Below are positions 1 to 10,140 of a stretch of 64,000 nt of DNA, piece by piece. Under the pieces are notes generated by a model. The model was given only the letters and a program-made list of their open reading frames with translations. It was not told the DNA's origin and searched no databases. The DNA is from Leptolyngbya boryana PCC 6306 (GTDB lineage Bacteria; Cyanobacteriota; Cyanobacteriia; Leptolyngbyales; Leptolyngbyaceae): assembly GCF_000353285.1 (NCBI RefSeq), contig NZ_KB731324.1:452577-516576 (forward strand), in the 5' to 3' direction. The first letter of the stretch is position 1, and each line of letters begins with the position of its first letter. A program made the translations under genes and the position numbers.

Positions 1-528
1 CCGCTTCCGTCTGATGAGTTAACGGCTGATTTATACCGATTCGCACAACGCACGTTGACGAATGCGGGCTTTGAGCATTACGAAATTTCCAACTATGCGA
101 AACCGGGATATCAATGTCAACACAATCGCGTGTATTGGGAGAATCGATCGTTTTATGGCTTTGGCATGGGAGCAACCAGCTATTTGAATGGCGATCGGGT
201 TTCTCGCCCCCGCAAACTGAAAGAGTATTACGACTGGATTGGCACAGCACAATCTGAAGCCGAAGTAAGTCAAACTGATCTGATGTTAGATAGTTTGATG
301 GTTGGCTTACGGCTCAAAGAAGGCATTGATTTAGCACAGTTCAAAACCCAATTTGGAGAAGCTGCGATCGCTGAAATTGTGAAATGTTTAGCACCCTATC
401 AAACATCAAATTGGGTCGAAATCACAGCAGCAAGTATCCGACTCACTGATCCAGAAGGATTTCTATTTTCCAATGTTATTTTGACAACATTGTTCGCAGC
501 TTTTGAAGAAGATGAGTCTACTTTTTAG
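1..528 (+). CDS. hemW: Radical SAM heme chaperone HemW (3' part)
   Basis: The open frame enters from the left edge, so the N-terminal radical SAM part with its CxxxCxxC cluster is outside the window; about 175 codons remain. The fragment has the HemW/HemN-like C-terminal signature YEISNYAKPG followed by QHN and a GFGMGATSYL stretch, and ends with the usual winged-helix-like tail. The family (formerly called oxygen-independent coproporphyrinogen oxidase-like) delivers heme to target proteins rather than oxidising coproporphyrinogen; that role is family knowledge. Its last 11 bases overlap the 3' end of the convergent dps gene, so the two transcripts meet tail to tail. Confidence 0.87.
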   Translation, partial: PLPSDELTADLYRFAQRTLTNAGFEHYEISNYAKPGYQCQHNRVYWENRSFYGFGMGATSYLNGDRVSRPRKLKEYYDWIGTAQSEAEVSQTDLMLDSLMVGLRLKEGIDLAQFKTQFGEAAIAEIVKCLAPYQTSNWVEITAASIRLTDPEGFLFSNVILTTLFAAFEEDESTF

Positions 529-1084
529 ACTTTTTCTTACCGTTGGTTGCTTTTGTTTCTGCTGAACTTCCGTTAGTTGAAACTGGAGTTCCCTCAGCTT
601 GCAAATGTGCTTCTAGAAACCACAGACGTTTGTCGATCGCTCTTGAGATCTCAGTATATAAATCTGCTGTGTCTGCATCTCCGAGATCGTCTGTTTCCGA
701 AATCCCATCTCGTAATAGTTTTGCGTAGGGTGCATACCGATCTGCTAAAGCAGTCAGATGAGATTTTCCGTCAAAAATATCGATCGGATATTCGGGGATC
801 TCCGATGTCTGCGCTGCAAGCCTTGCAGTTCCAAGCGCTGTGCCACCCAGAGCAGTCACTCTTTCAGCGACCAGATCGATAAACTCTTCCAACTCAGATG
901 ACATTTCATCAAACAACTGATGAAGCTGATAGAAATCCATTCCCTTGACATTCCAGTGAGCCTGCTTCACTTGAGTCTTGAGATCAAGTGTATTTGCTAA
1001 GGTCTGATTCAAAATGTCGATAATTTGCGATCGAACATTCGCTGGAAGATCAATTCGCGTGAAATGAAGCGGAGTGCTACTCAT
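518..1084 (-). CDS. dps: Dps-family ferritin-like DNA-protection protein
   Basis: 188 residues. The dodecameric mini-ferritin oxidises and stores iron and protects DNA from peroxide. The intersubunit ferroxidase ligands are present with canonical spacing: His43, His55 and Asp59 from one chain, Asp70 and Glu74 from the other (motif AHWNVKG then DLVAER). The C-terminal tail (residues about 165-188) is rich in Ser/Asn and ends in Lys-rich KKKSKK; such basic tails bind DNA in other Dps proteins (inference here). The start is the ATG at 1082-1084. It lies convergent to hemW with an 11-base overlap. The 178 bases upstream, shared with the first adhesin gene, hold its promoter, but no PerR/Fur site was recognised. 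Confidence 0.92.
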   Translation of the reverse strand: MSSTPLHFTRIDLPANVRSQIIDILNQTLANTLDLKTQVKQAHWNVKGMDFYQLHQLFDEMSSELEEFIDLVAERVTALGGTALGTARLAAQTSEIPEYPIDIFDGKSHLTALADRYAPYAKLLRDGISETDDLGDADTADLYTEISRAIDKRLWFLEAHLQAEGTPVSTNGSSAETKATNGKKKSKK

Positions 1085-1262
1085 ATTGTTTTTTCTGAAT
1101 GTTTCCTAATAGTCTAATCGCAAATCGGAACTTAGGAAATCGCCAAAAAATTCCCTCCAGTCGCTCTCAATCATTGCTTACTTATAGTTTTGTATAGACT
1201 ACAAAATGATGAATTAGGGAACTCTACACCTACCGTCCTATAGCTTTAAGAGTGTGGTAGTG

Positions 1263-2057
1263 ATGAAGGGTATATTCCAGCTGTGTTTGGCAATCTTGGG
1301 GGCAGTTGCAATCTCAGAACAAGTTTGTGCGCAAGCCGTTGTGCCTGATAGCACCCTTGGCACAGTTGTGACCGGAAATCCTAACTTCATGATCACAGGC
1401 GGAACTCGTCCAAATAATGGTTCTAACCTGTTCCATAGCTTCAGCCAATTTTCTGTTCCGACGGGTGGCACAGCTTTTTTCGATAATGCACTCGATGTGT
1501 CAATGATTTTCAGCCGGGTCACAGGCGGAACAGTTTCTAACATTGATGGCATGATTCAAGCCAATGGCACTGCCAGCCTATTTCTGCTTAATCCTGCCGG
1601 AATTCTGTTTGGGAACAGTGCCCAATTGAACATTGGTGGCTCTTTTGTGGGAACCACTGCTAACAGTATTCGGTTTGCAGATGGGACGGAGTTTAGCGCC
1701 GTAAATTCGAGCCAAACCCCATTGTTAACGATAAGCGCGCCAGTAGGGTTACAGTTTGGCAGCAATCCAGGGAGCATCACGCACCAATCCACAACAGGCT
1801 TCCAAGTTGCGCCAGGTAAAACTCTTGCATTAATTGGCGGATCTCTCACCATAGCGGGTGGAACACTCAGTGCGCCATCTGGCAACATCGAGCTAGGAAG
1901 TGTTGCTGCGAATAGTCAAGTGGGTCTTGAGCCGACAACCTTTGTCATGAATTATGCTGGAGCCACAGGCTTTCAAGATATTCAACTGACTCAGAAGGCA
2001 CAAGTAGATGCCAGTGGCAGTAGTGGGGGGCGATTCAAATCCAAGCTCGACAATTGA
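1263..2057 (+). pseudogene. Filamentous haemagglutinin-type adhesin A, 5' part before frameshift
   Basis: First of four tandem paralogues. The frame encodes a signal peptide (MKGIFQLCLAILGAVA... cleaved near CAQA) and the two-partner-secretion (TPS) domain, with the hallmark LFLLNPAGILFG (NPNGI-like) motif and GGSFVGTTANSI. In two-partner secretion this domain targets the protein to an outer-membrane TpsB pore; no TpsB gene is in the window. The frame runs off at a six-G tract (2025-2030) and stops at 2057, while the downstream frame continues the protein. One extra G would join them into an uninterrupted protein of about 896 residues, matching the paralogues. ATG 1263 is preferred; GTG 1254 is an in-frame alternative. 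Confidence 0.8.
2025..2030 (+). other. G6 tract, frameshift point of adhesin A
   Basis: Six consecutive G residues sit exactly where the reading frame must change. Reading the zero frame gives a stop at 2057. Re-reading one base (a -1 shift), or having a seventh G, continues into the 2054-3952 frame with the paralogue-like sequence GGAIQIQARQLSL. The site could be a fixed mutation, a phase-variable homopolymer or a sequencing error; the sequence alone cannot decide. Confidence 0.75.
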
Positions 2058-3952
2058 GCCTCAAACAAGGGGCACAAGTGCGATCGAATACGCTTGGCTC
2101 GGATCAGGGAAAACCTATCACGATTCGGGCATCCGAGCGAGTCGAGATTGTGGGCACCGAAGATTTATCTCTCTACAACATCTACTATGGTAGTGAAGAC
2201 TTTGATACCAGTGGTTTAAGTGGCATTTATGCTGTTGTCAGAGGAGGAACCGGGAATGGGGGCAGCATTCAGATTGACAGTCCCTATCTGTCCGTAAGTC
2301 AGGCAGGGGCGATTGTCGCAAACACAAGAGGGCAAGGAAATGCAGGCAACCTGACGATCGAGAGCCAAACGGTCGAAATCAATGGTAACCCGGATGGCAA
2401 TGGTTTTCCGAGTGTTCTCAATACTGGAACGTTTACTGAGGGTCAGGGTGGCAATCTCACGATCAATGCAGATCGACTTTTCTCCAAGGACTTTGTGCTT
2501 GTTCAATCCAATTCCAACGGTTCAGGGGATGCGGGGAATTTAACGGTGAATGTTCGGCAGTTCCAAGCTTTCGGTGGTAGTCAATTTTCGTCGGGTGCTT
2601 TTGCGTCAGGGAATGGCAGCAACTTAACGGTGAATGCTACCGAGTCGGTAGAGTTGATCGGGTTTAGCACCTGGGATGGGGGACCCTTTTCAACAGGGCT
2701 ATTTAGCAGTGTTGAACCCAGGGGGACAGGACATGGCGGCAATTTGAGAATCACAACAGGGCGGTTGAGTATCCAGCAGGGAGCCAAGGTTACTGCAAAT
2801 TTGGTAGGGAACGGGAAGGCTGGAAATATTGTAATTCGAGCGAACGAAGTTGAAGTCAGCGACCCTTTAGTAGATTTTACGGGAGCGATCAGCGGCATTG
2901 TGACCTCAGTGCAAAATGGCTCGACTGGGCAAGGTGGCAACTTGGATATTGTCACCGATCGATTACGAGTCTTCCGAGGAGGACAGATTACAGCGGCAAC
3001 CGATGGATTTGGCAATGCAGGAAGTATCAATCTCCAAGCTGGGGATATCGATATTAGTGGCTTCTCCCAGGATGGACAATTTCGCAGTAGTATCACTGCG
3101 AGTTCAACGACTAGCTTTAATGCTGGCTCTATCAATCTTCGGAGCGATCGTTTGAGTGTTCGGGATGGAGCCAATATCACAGTCAGCAACACCGGAACTG
3201 GAGATGCAGGTAACCTCAATATCAATGCGGGGACTGTTTTCCTCAACAATGGCGCGAGTTTACAAGCTGAGGTCAATGGCGGAAGTCAAGGTAATATCCG
3301 GCTTGCAGCCCGCGATTTGCTCCTGCTACGGCAGGATAGCCAAATTGTCACGAGTGCCACCGGAGCTTCCACGGGCGGAAACATTACTATCAATGCGCCC
3401 ATCATTGTGGGATTAGAAAATAGTGATATTGTTGCTAATGCAGTGCAGGGTCAAGGTGGAAATATTCAAATTACCACTCAGGGCATTATCGGCTTGCAGT
3501 ATCGCGATCGCACAACGCCAGAAAACGACATCACTGCGAGTTCCGAATTCGGCGTGAATGGTACTGTTGAAGTCAACAATGTCGGAGTTGACCCAAATTC
3601 TGGCTTAGTCGAGCTATCCACAACGCTGATCGATTCAACTCAACAAGTCGCGGCTGGCTGTTCCGGGACTCAAGGGAGTAGTTTTGTGATCACAGGACGC
3701 GGTGGAGTGCCGCAAAATCCGACTCAGGAGGTGCGCCGAGATCGTGCCTGGAATGATGTACGCGATCTCTCGACATTCCAAAAAACCGCGATCGCGCCAG
3801 CCCCAACTCAGACTGCCATGCTCGTAGAAGCGACGAATTGGCATCGCAATTCCCAAACTGGAAAAGTTGAATTAGTTGCAGCACATTCTACTTCCAGCAC
3901 TCCATCTGCCACTTGTGCCAGCACGCTGAACTCAACTCGAAGCCCTATCTAA
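2054..3952 (+). pseudogene. Filamentous haemagglutinin-type adhesin A, 3' part after frameshift
   Basis: Continuation of adhesin A. It encodes degenerate repeats of the type G-x-G-G-x-I/L-x-I/V-x, the expected pattern of a right-handed parallel beta-helix. These are followed by the C-terminal block shared by all four paralogues: PIIVGLENSDIVANA, GGNIQITTQGIIGLQYRDR, then VDPNSGLVELSTTLID with a Cys, and FVITGRGG. The block resembles cyanobacterial proteins annotated as S-layer or haemagglutination-activity proteins. The internal start at 2054 has no ribosome binding site, so independent translation is doubtful. It ends with a Ser/Thr-rich tail. Confidence 0.78.
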
Positions 3953-3990
3953 ATCTCCACTTCCCAGAAGTAGACTTCTTCTGACATTGC

Positions 3991-4053
3991 GATGATGTTG
4001 TTTGAGGGACGGGCACCCTACGTTTGACACTCCAGAATTTGAGGTTAAATGCA
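3991..4053 (+). repeat. Duplicated 63-bp upstream region of adhesin B (copy 1)
   Basis: The 63 bases before the ATG of adhesin B are closely matched, base for base in length, by 9146-9208 before adhesin D (shared blocks GATGATGTTGTTTGA, ACGGGCAC, CTACGTTTGACA and AGGTTAAA). It carries the GAGG/AAGG ribosome binding site. The copy shows that B and D arose by duplication including their 5' regions. Confidence 0.75.
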
Positions 4054-6555
4054 ATGAGGCAGGCTGTCGCTGGATTAGTATGGGTTGGTCTAAGTACCAT
4101 CGCACTTGGGTATACCGACCATATCCTCAGAATAGATCGAGTTGATGCTCAAGTCCTTCCCGACAGCACCTTAGGAACGACAGTTCAAACGCCGAACAAT
4201 CTCGACTTCACGATCGATGGGGGGACTCGATCCGGTAACAATCTCTTTCATAGCTTCAACCAATTCTCTGTTCCCACAGGTGGCTCTGCCCTCTTCAATA
4301 ACGCTACGGATATTCAGACTATCTTTGCTCGCGTCACTGGAGGCAGTGCTTCCAATATTGATGGACTCCTCAAAACGAATGGCACTGCTAGTCTGTTTCT
4401 GCTGAACCCCAATGGCATCCTGTTTGGGAGCAATACCCAGTTGAATGTTGGTGGTTCCTTCGTAGGAACGACTGCCAATAGTATCCAATTTGCAGATGGC
4501 ACTGAGTTTAGTGCAGTGAATCCCAGTAGTCTGCCCTTGTTGACCATGAGTGCACCGATCGGTTTACAAATGGGACATAATCCAGGAGCAATTACTGTGC
4601 AGGGGCGAGGCAATCAGTTATTTGATATCACTGGTTTTGGTCAAGCCAGCGCGATCAACAGTCCTGCTGGCTTACAAGCTGGCGCAAATCAAACGTTAGC
4701 GTTGATTGGTGGTGCAGTGACCTTCTCTGGTGGAGTTGCTTCTATCCAGGGCAGTGGGCATCTGGAAGTCGGGAGTGTCAGTCGTGGAACGGTTGGACTT
4801 CAACCCACTCCAACGGGCTGGGTTGGTGATTACTCAGCAGTACAGCAATTTAACGATATTCATTTGGGGCAGGAATCGCTATTGAATGCTAGTGGGAGTA
4901 ATGGTTCCATCCAGCTCCAAGGACAAAACATTCGCTTGACAGAAGGATCTGCGGCTTTACTTCAAAACCTTGGTTCACAACCGGCAGGGGGAATCACGGT
5001 CAATGCAAAAGGATCTCTAATATTGCAAGGCAATACTTCCAATGGTGAATTAGGAAGTTTGATTCAAAGTAATAACTTAAATAGTGGTCAGGTTGGAGAC
5101 ATTCTCATTTCTGCGGCTCAGCTATTTCTTCGAGATAGCTCTAGAATTATGTCTAGAACCCGAAGCGCCACTGCTGGAGCAAACATCAATATCAACGTTA
5201 ATGGTACGACTGAAATTACTGGGTTTAACAACAGTAATCCAGCAGTGTACACAGCAGTTGCCACATTTTCAGTTGGCAGTGGCAATGCGGGTAACATCGC
5301 ATTATCTACAGAAAATCTCAAGGTCTTGGATTCTGGCGCAATGATTTCGGTTGCTGCGCGTGATGGGAACACAGGCATAATCCAAGTCAATGCGGCTAAA
5401 CAAGTCGAAATTGCGGGTTACAATCCAGTGGCATTTTCAGAAAGTTCTCTGTCTACCTATACCCAGGGGGCTGGCAATGCGAATCGTGCCGTGATCAACA
5501 CAGCAAGATTAGTAATAACCGGGGGTGCATCTTTAGGATCCTCTACGACTGCAACAGGTTCAGCGGGTAACGTAGAAGTAAATGCTTCAGAGTCCATCGA
5601 GATTGAAGGTCAGGGAACAGCAGGAAATGCGGTTGGAACGGTCTCTCGCATCTATTCCAATGCTGAAGAGGTCAGTCCAGAGATTCAAGCTGCATTTGGA
5701 TTACCCCCCATTCCCAGTGGTAATTCGGGATCTTTAACGATTAATACTCCCTCACTCCGCCTCAGCAATGGCGGCGCTGTGAGTGTCCAAAATGATGGCC
5801 CAGGCATTGGAGGAAATGTACAAATTATCGCCAATGATATCCAGCTAGAAAATCAGAGTCGCATTACTGCGGCAGCTGAATCAGGCGAGGGGGGCAATAT
5901 TAACCTTCAACTTCGTGATCTCTTATTGATGCGTTCTGGTAGTAGCATTGCGGCAACAGCAGGCGGACAGGGAAATGGAGGGAATATTACCATCAATACA
6001 CCCATTATCGTAGGATTAGAAAATAGTGACATTGTTGCCAACGCTGATCAGGGACGAGGCGGAAACATTCAAATTACCACTCAGGGCATTATCGGATTAC
6101 AATACCGCGATCGCTTAACGCCAGAAAACGACATCACTGCTAGTTCTGAGTTCGGCGTGAACGGCACCGTTGAAGTCAACAATGTCGGCGTAGATCCCAA
6201 CTCTGGCTTAGTCGAGCTATCCACAACCCTCATCGATTCAACCCAACAAGTCGCAGATGGCTGTTCTGGTTCTCAAAACAGCCGTTTTGTGATCACAGGA
6301 CGCGGTGGAATGCCAGAAAATCCGGCTGAAACTGTGAGAAGTGAGCGTGCCTGGAACGATATCCGCGATCTCTCGGCTTTTCATAAACCTGCGATCGCTC
6401 AGGCTCCCAATTTATCACCCTCGATCGCTCAAGCAACCGCTTGGTATCGCCATCCCCAAACGGGCAAAGTCGAGTTGGTTGCCACTGGACCAACTAAACC
6501 TCACATTGCCGCAACCTGTGCGGCTCCTCTACAACTGCGCTCTAGTGTCAAGTAA
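4054..6555 (+). CDS. Filamentous haemagglutinin-type (TPS domain) adhesin B
   Basis: Intact paralogue, 833 residues from ATG 4054. GAGG nine bases upstream favours this ATG over the TTG at 4024. An N-terminal signal segment (QAVAGLVWVGLSTIALGY) leads to a TPS domain with LFLLNPNGILFGS and GGSFVGTTANSIQFADG. A long beta-helix of degenerate GGN-[IL]-x-[IV] repeats covers roughly residues 280-690, followed by the conserved C-terminal block (VGLENSDIVANA to ITGRGG). The protein is expected to be exported through an outer-membrane TpsB partner and to sit on the cell surface; the partner is not in the window. Two short AT-rich gaps separate it from A and C, so the array may be partly co-transcribed. 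Confidence 0.88.
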   Translation: MRQAVAGLVWVGLSTIALGYTDHILRIDRVDAQVLPDSTLGTTVQTPNNLDFTIDGGTRSGNNLFHSFNQFSVPTGGSALFNNATDIQTIFARVTGGSASNIDGLLKTNGTASLFLLNPNGILFGSNTQLNVGGSFVGTTANSIQFADGTEFSAVNPSSLPLLTMSAPIGLQMGHNPGAITVQGRGNQLFDITGFGQASAINSPAGLQAGANQTLALIGGAVTFSGGVASIQGSGHLEVGSVSRGTVGLQPTPTGWVGDYSAVQQFNDIHLGQESLLNASGSNGSIQLQGQNIRLTEGSAALLQNLGSQPAGGITVNAKGSLILQGNTSNGELGSLIQSNNLNSGQVGDILISAAQLFLRDSSRIMSRTRSATAGANININVNGTTEITGFNNSNPAVYTAVATFSVGSGNAGNIALSTENLKVLDSGAMISVAARDGNTGIIQVNAAKQVEIAGYNPVAFSESSLSTYTQGAGNANRAVINTARLVITGGASLGSSTTATGSAGNVEVNASESIEIEGQGTAGNAVGTVSRIYSNAEEVSPEIQAAFGLPPIPSGNSGSLTINTPSLRLSNGGAVSVQNDGPGIGGNVQIIANDIQLENQSRITAAAESGEGGNINLQLRDLLLMRSGSSIAATAGGQGNGGNITINTPIIVGLENSDIVANADQGRGGNIQITTQGIIGLQYRDRLTPENDITASSEFGVNGTVEVNNVGVDPNSGLVELSTTLIDSTQQVADGCSGSQNSRFVITGRGGMPENPAETVRSERAWNDIRDLSAFHKPAIAQAPNLSPSIAQATAWYRHPQTGKVELVATGPTKPHIAATCAAPLQLRSSVK

Positions 6556-6648
6556 TTCGACCCTGCAATTAAATTCCTTACACAACATTTCTCTTGATGA
6601 TTTTTGGGGCACATTGACTGAGTCTCCTATTTGTCAAGAGAAGCTTCT

Positions 6649-9108
6649 ATGGTGCGATCCGTGCTACACTCCGTACTCTTGGGAATGTGTTTGACCCTCA
6701 CTCTTCCGGTTCAAGCGCAACAAGTCCTTCCCGACACGACCCTCAATACTCAAGTCACACGATCGCTCAACGACTTCACCATCACAGGCGGCACGACTTC
6801 CGGCACGAATCTTTTCCATAGCTTCCAAGAATTCTCTATTCCCACAGGTGGGTCTGCTCTCTTCAACAACGCGACTAACATTCAAAATATTTTCAGTCGT
6901 GTTACGGGTAGCACCATCTCCAACATTGATGGCTTAATTCAAACCAATGGCACTGCCAATCTATTCTTGCTCAATCCCAATGGCATTCTCTTTGGTGCGA
7001 ATGCTCGTTTGAATCTGGGTGGCTCATTCTTGGGAACAACTGCAAATCGTCTCAGATTTGCCGATGGTACAGAGTGGTATGCCGACAATGTAATGGCATC
7101 CCCTTTGTTAACGATGAGTGTTCCTGTGGGATTGCAAATGGGGAGCAATCCGGCATCCATTACTGTTCAAGGAACAGGACACGCTCTGAGTAATCCCAAT
7201 CCTAGTGGGTTGCCTCCCATCGCTGTAATTCCCAGTGCGACAGAATTGCGCGTTCAACCAGGACAAACCCTCGCCTTGATGGGCGGCAATTTGAATCTCA
7301 ATGGTGCAACTCTAAGCGCCCCACAGGGACGAGTCGAATTAGGCAGTCTGAGTGGTGCAGGTCTGATTCACCTCATTCCTACCGCCCAGGGGTATCGATT
7401 GGACTATGAGCAGGATCAGAGCTTTGGAAATATTCAACTCACCCAAAAGTCGCTTCTCGACGTGAGTGGCGTTAATGCCGGATCGGTACAGCTTCAAGGG
7501 CGAGAGATTCAATTCACCGATGGTTCACTGATCCTGTCACAAAATTTTGGTTACCTGCCGGGTGGGGAAATTCGCCTGCGAGCTTCAAACGCGATCGACA
7601 TGATTGGTGCAACGGACTCACGCATTTGGAGTGGAATTCGGAGTGAAACGTTTGGCATTGCAGCAGGAAGCAACGTCAGTGTTGTTACTCCCAAGCTAAC
7701 TGTCCAAGCAGGGGCAGGATTGAATACTTCAACGATAGGAACGGCTACAAGCGGGAATATTGACATTCAGGCAACTGCCATTGAAGTATCTGGTTTTTCA
7801 CTCAGCAATCCTAGGAGTGTGAGTAGTCTCAGCACCTCTAGTTACTACAGTTCGGGAAATGCGGGTGACATTCTGGTCAATGGGGATAGTTTAGTCGTTT
7901 CCGGTGGCGCTTCCTTGAGTTCAGCAACCTTTGGCAGCGGTGCGAGTGGGCAAGTTGCAATTCACAACAATCAAACAACGATCACGGGCGGCAACGGCTT
8001 CGGATTCCAGAGCGCTATTGGTTCAGTCACGTTTGCAACCGGAACTGCTAAGGCTCTCACCCTGGAGACAGATCGGTTACAAATTCTCGATGGCGGAACC
8101 CTTGCAGCAACGACATTCTTTATGGGAAATGGCGGAGATCTGAGAATTAACGCGGCAGAATCTATCGAGATCAGAGGATACAATCAGAGCAATAATAGCA
8201 GCATCAACTCTTCTGTCCTATCCTTAAACCCACAACTGCGGCAGCAATTTGGGCTTCCCGATATTTTAATCGCAAATGCAGGCAGTGTTAGCATTTCCAC
8301 ACCTAATCTAATCTTGACAGATCGCGGCACCGTCAGTGTGACGAATCAAGGGGATGGCAATGGTGGTACGCTGAGCATCAAAGCTAATACTATTCAATTA
8401 GATCGTCAAGCTAGCATTCAGGCACAAACAGCGTCAGGAAATGGCGGAAATATTGATTTAGCAGTTGGTAAGCTGTTACTGCTACGGAGCAATAGCGCGA
8501 TCGCGGTAACTTCGGGTGGAAATGGTAACGGTGGGAATATTACGCTCAATTCGCCTGTGATCGTAGGATTAGAAAATAGTGATATTGTCGCCAATGCAGC
8601 ACAAGGTAAAGGCGGAAATATCCAAATTACGACTCAAGGCATTATCGGATTACAATACCGCGATCGCACAACACCTGAAAGCGACATCACTGCTAGTTCC
8701 GGAATCGGCGTAGATGGCACCGTCGAAGTGAACAATGTTGGAGTTGATCCGAACTCTGGCTTAGTCGAGTTATCCACCACATTGATCGATTCAAACCAAC
8801 AAGTCGCGGCGGGCTGTTCCGGCACTCAAGGCAGTAGTTTTGTGATCACAGGACGCGGTGGAGTGCCTCAGAATCCGGCTCAAGAGGTGACCCACGATCT
8901 CACCTGGAATGATGTGCGTGATCTTTCAGCTTTCCACAAACCCTCGATCGCTCAGCCGCCAAATTCATCACCCTCGATTGTAGAAGCATCGGCTTGGTAC
9001 CGCAATCCTCAAACTGGAAAAGTCGAATTAGTTGCAGCACATCCTACTTTCAGCAATCCATCTGCCACTTGTGCCAGCAAACCTCGCTCAACTGAAAGCC
9101 CTTCCTAA
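6649..9108 (+). CDS. Filamentous haemagglutinin-type (TPS domain) adhesin C
   Basis: Intact third paralogue, 819 residues from ATG 6649, which has AGAGAAG about eight bases upstream; TTG 6631 is the longer alternative. A clear signal peptide (VRSVLHSVLLGMCLTLTLP, cleavage near VQAQ) is followed by the TPS domain (LFLLNPNGILFGA, GGSFLGTTAN). Beta-helix repeats and the shared C-terminal block follow, ending in a Ser/Pro-rich tail. Unlike B and D, its upstream region is not the 63-bp duplicated sequence, so its expression may differ. No transmembrane anchor is visible. Confidence 0.88.
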   Translation: MVRSVLHSVLLGMCLTLTLPVQAQQVLPDTTLNTQVTRSLNDFTITGGTTSGTNLFHSFQEFSIPTGGSALFNNATNIQNIFSRVTGSTISNIDGLIQTNGTANLFLLNPNGILFGANARLNLGGSFLGTTANRLRFADGTEWYADNVMASPLLTMSVPVGLQMGSNPASITVQGTGHALSNPNPSGLPPIAVIPSATELRVQPGQTLALMGGNLNLNGATLSAPQGRVELGSLSGAGLIHLIPTAQGYRLDYEQDQSFGNIQLTQKSLLDVSGVNAGSVQLQGREIQFTDGSLILSQNFGYLPGGEIRLRASNAIDMIGATDSRIWSGIRSETFGIAAGSNVSVVTPKLTVQAGAGLNTSTIGTATSGNIDIQATAIEVSGFSLSNPRSVSSLSTSSYYSSGNAGDILVNGDSLVVSGGASLSSATFGSGASGQVAIHNNQTTITGGNGFGFQSAIGSVTFATGTAKALTLETDRLQILDGGTLAATTFFMGNGGDLRINAAESIEIRGYNQSNNSSINSSVLSLNPQLRQQFGLPDILIANAGSVSISTPNLILTDRGTVSVTNQGDGNGGTLSIKANTIQLDRQASIQAQTASGNGGNIDLAVGKLLLLRSNSAIAVTSGGNGNGGNITLNSPVIVGLENSDIVANAAQGKGGNIQITTQGIIGLQYRDRTTPESDITASSGIGVDGTVEVNNVGVDPNSGLVELSTTLIDSNQQVAAGCSGTQGSSFVITGRGGVPQNPAQEVTHDLTWNDVRDLSAFHKPSIAQPPNSSPSIVEASAWYRNPQTGKVELVAAHPTFSNPSATCASKPRSTESPS

Positions 9109-9145
9109 GTTTCTGCTTGCCAACAGCATCTTTTTTATACGGCAA

Positions 9146-9208
9146 GATGATGTTGTTTGAAGCACGGGCACTCTACGTTTGACATTCCAAAATTCAAGGT
9201 TAAACGTT
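9146..9208 (+). repeat. Duplicated 63-bp upstream region of adhesin D (copy 2)
   Basis: Second copy of the sequence before adhesin B (3991-4053), of equal length and with only scattered substitutions. It includes AAGG about nine bases before ATG 9209, which supports the inner ATG start of both genes. Confidence 0.75.
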
Positions 9209-10075
9209 ATGAAGCAGGCTGTAGTTGGATTAATGTGGGTTGGACTCAGTACGATCGCTCTTGGATATGCCGACCATATTCTCAGAATGGATCGAGTTGA
9301 TGCTCAAGTCGTTCCCGACAACACCCTAGCAACGACAGTTCAAACGCCGAACAATCTTGCCTTCACGATCGAGGGAGGCACACGTTCTGGCAACAATCTC
9401 TTTCACAGCTTCAGCCAGTTCTCAGTACCCACGGGTGGTTCAGCAGGTTTCAACAATGCCTTAGATGTGCAGAATATTTTTGCACGCGTCACGGGGGGAA
9501 CTGCATCCAACATCAATGGACTGATTCAAGCCAATGGTTCTGCTAGCTTATTTTTGTTGAATCCCAGTGGCATTTTATTTGGACCAAATGCATCACTGAA
9601 TCTGGGCGGGTCATTTGTCGGAACGACAGCCAGTAGCGTTAAATTTGCGGATGGTACAGAATTTAGCGCGGTTAATTCTGGAACGCCTTTACTGACGATC
9701 AGCGCACCCATAGGCTTGCAGATGGGGGCAAACGCAGGCCCCATTCAAGTACAGGGTGCTGCCACGGCCAATCCTTCATTCCGACCACCTACCCTGGCAG
9801 TAGCTCCGATGCAAACCTTAGCACTGGTGGGTGGTCAGATCGATTTGAGTAGTGCAACGATATCTGCCCCTGGAGGACGAATCGAACTGTGGGCCTTGCG
9901 AAATGGACAGATCGCAACCAACACCCAGTCGTGGCAATTAGCCAGCCCAGCAACAGCAGCGACTTGGGGCACTATTACTCTACAACAAGCTGCCTTGGTC
10001 GATGCTAGTGGAATGACTGCTGGGGGAGGCATCAATGTGCGAGGACGGGGATTGACCTTGCAAGAGAGTTCAAAC
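9209..10075 (+). pseudogene. Adhesin D, 5' part, interrupted by an IS element
   Basis: Fourth paralogue; N-terminus nearly identical to B (signal segment, FTIEGGTRSGNNLFHSF, TPS motif LFLLNPSGILFGP). The native coding sequence ends at 10075 where the IS begins. The reading frame itself runs 51 bases into the element and stops at 10126, so a truncated product of about 306 residues consisting of the TPS domain could still be made and secreted. Removing the IS plus one copy of the duplicated target joins codon AAC (10073-10075) in frame to ATG 10925, giving a protein of about 899 residues. Confidence 0.85.
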
Positions 10076-10140
10076 GGTAGTGTTCTAGATATGTGGATAT
10101 ATGGCAGAATGAAAACGATGTGTTAGAGGGCTGAGTCGAG

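Noticed and set aside
2008-2193. Plus-strand frame starting at the G tract
   Set aside because: It is the third frame across the frameshift and has no similarity to the paralogues.
2581-3276. Long minus-strand frame (231 codons) opposite adhesin A
   Set aside because: It is a shadow of the repetitive G/N-rich beta-helix coding strand; similar antisense frames occur opposite the other adhesins.
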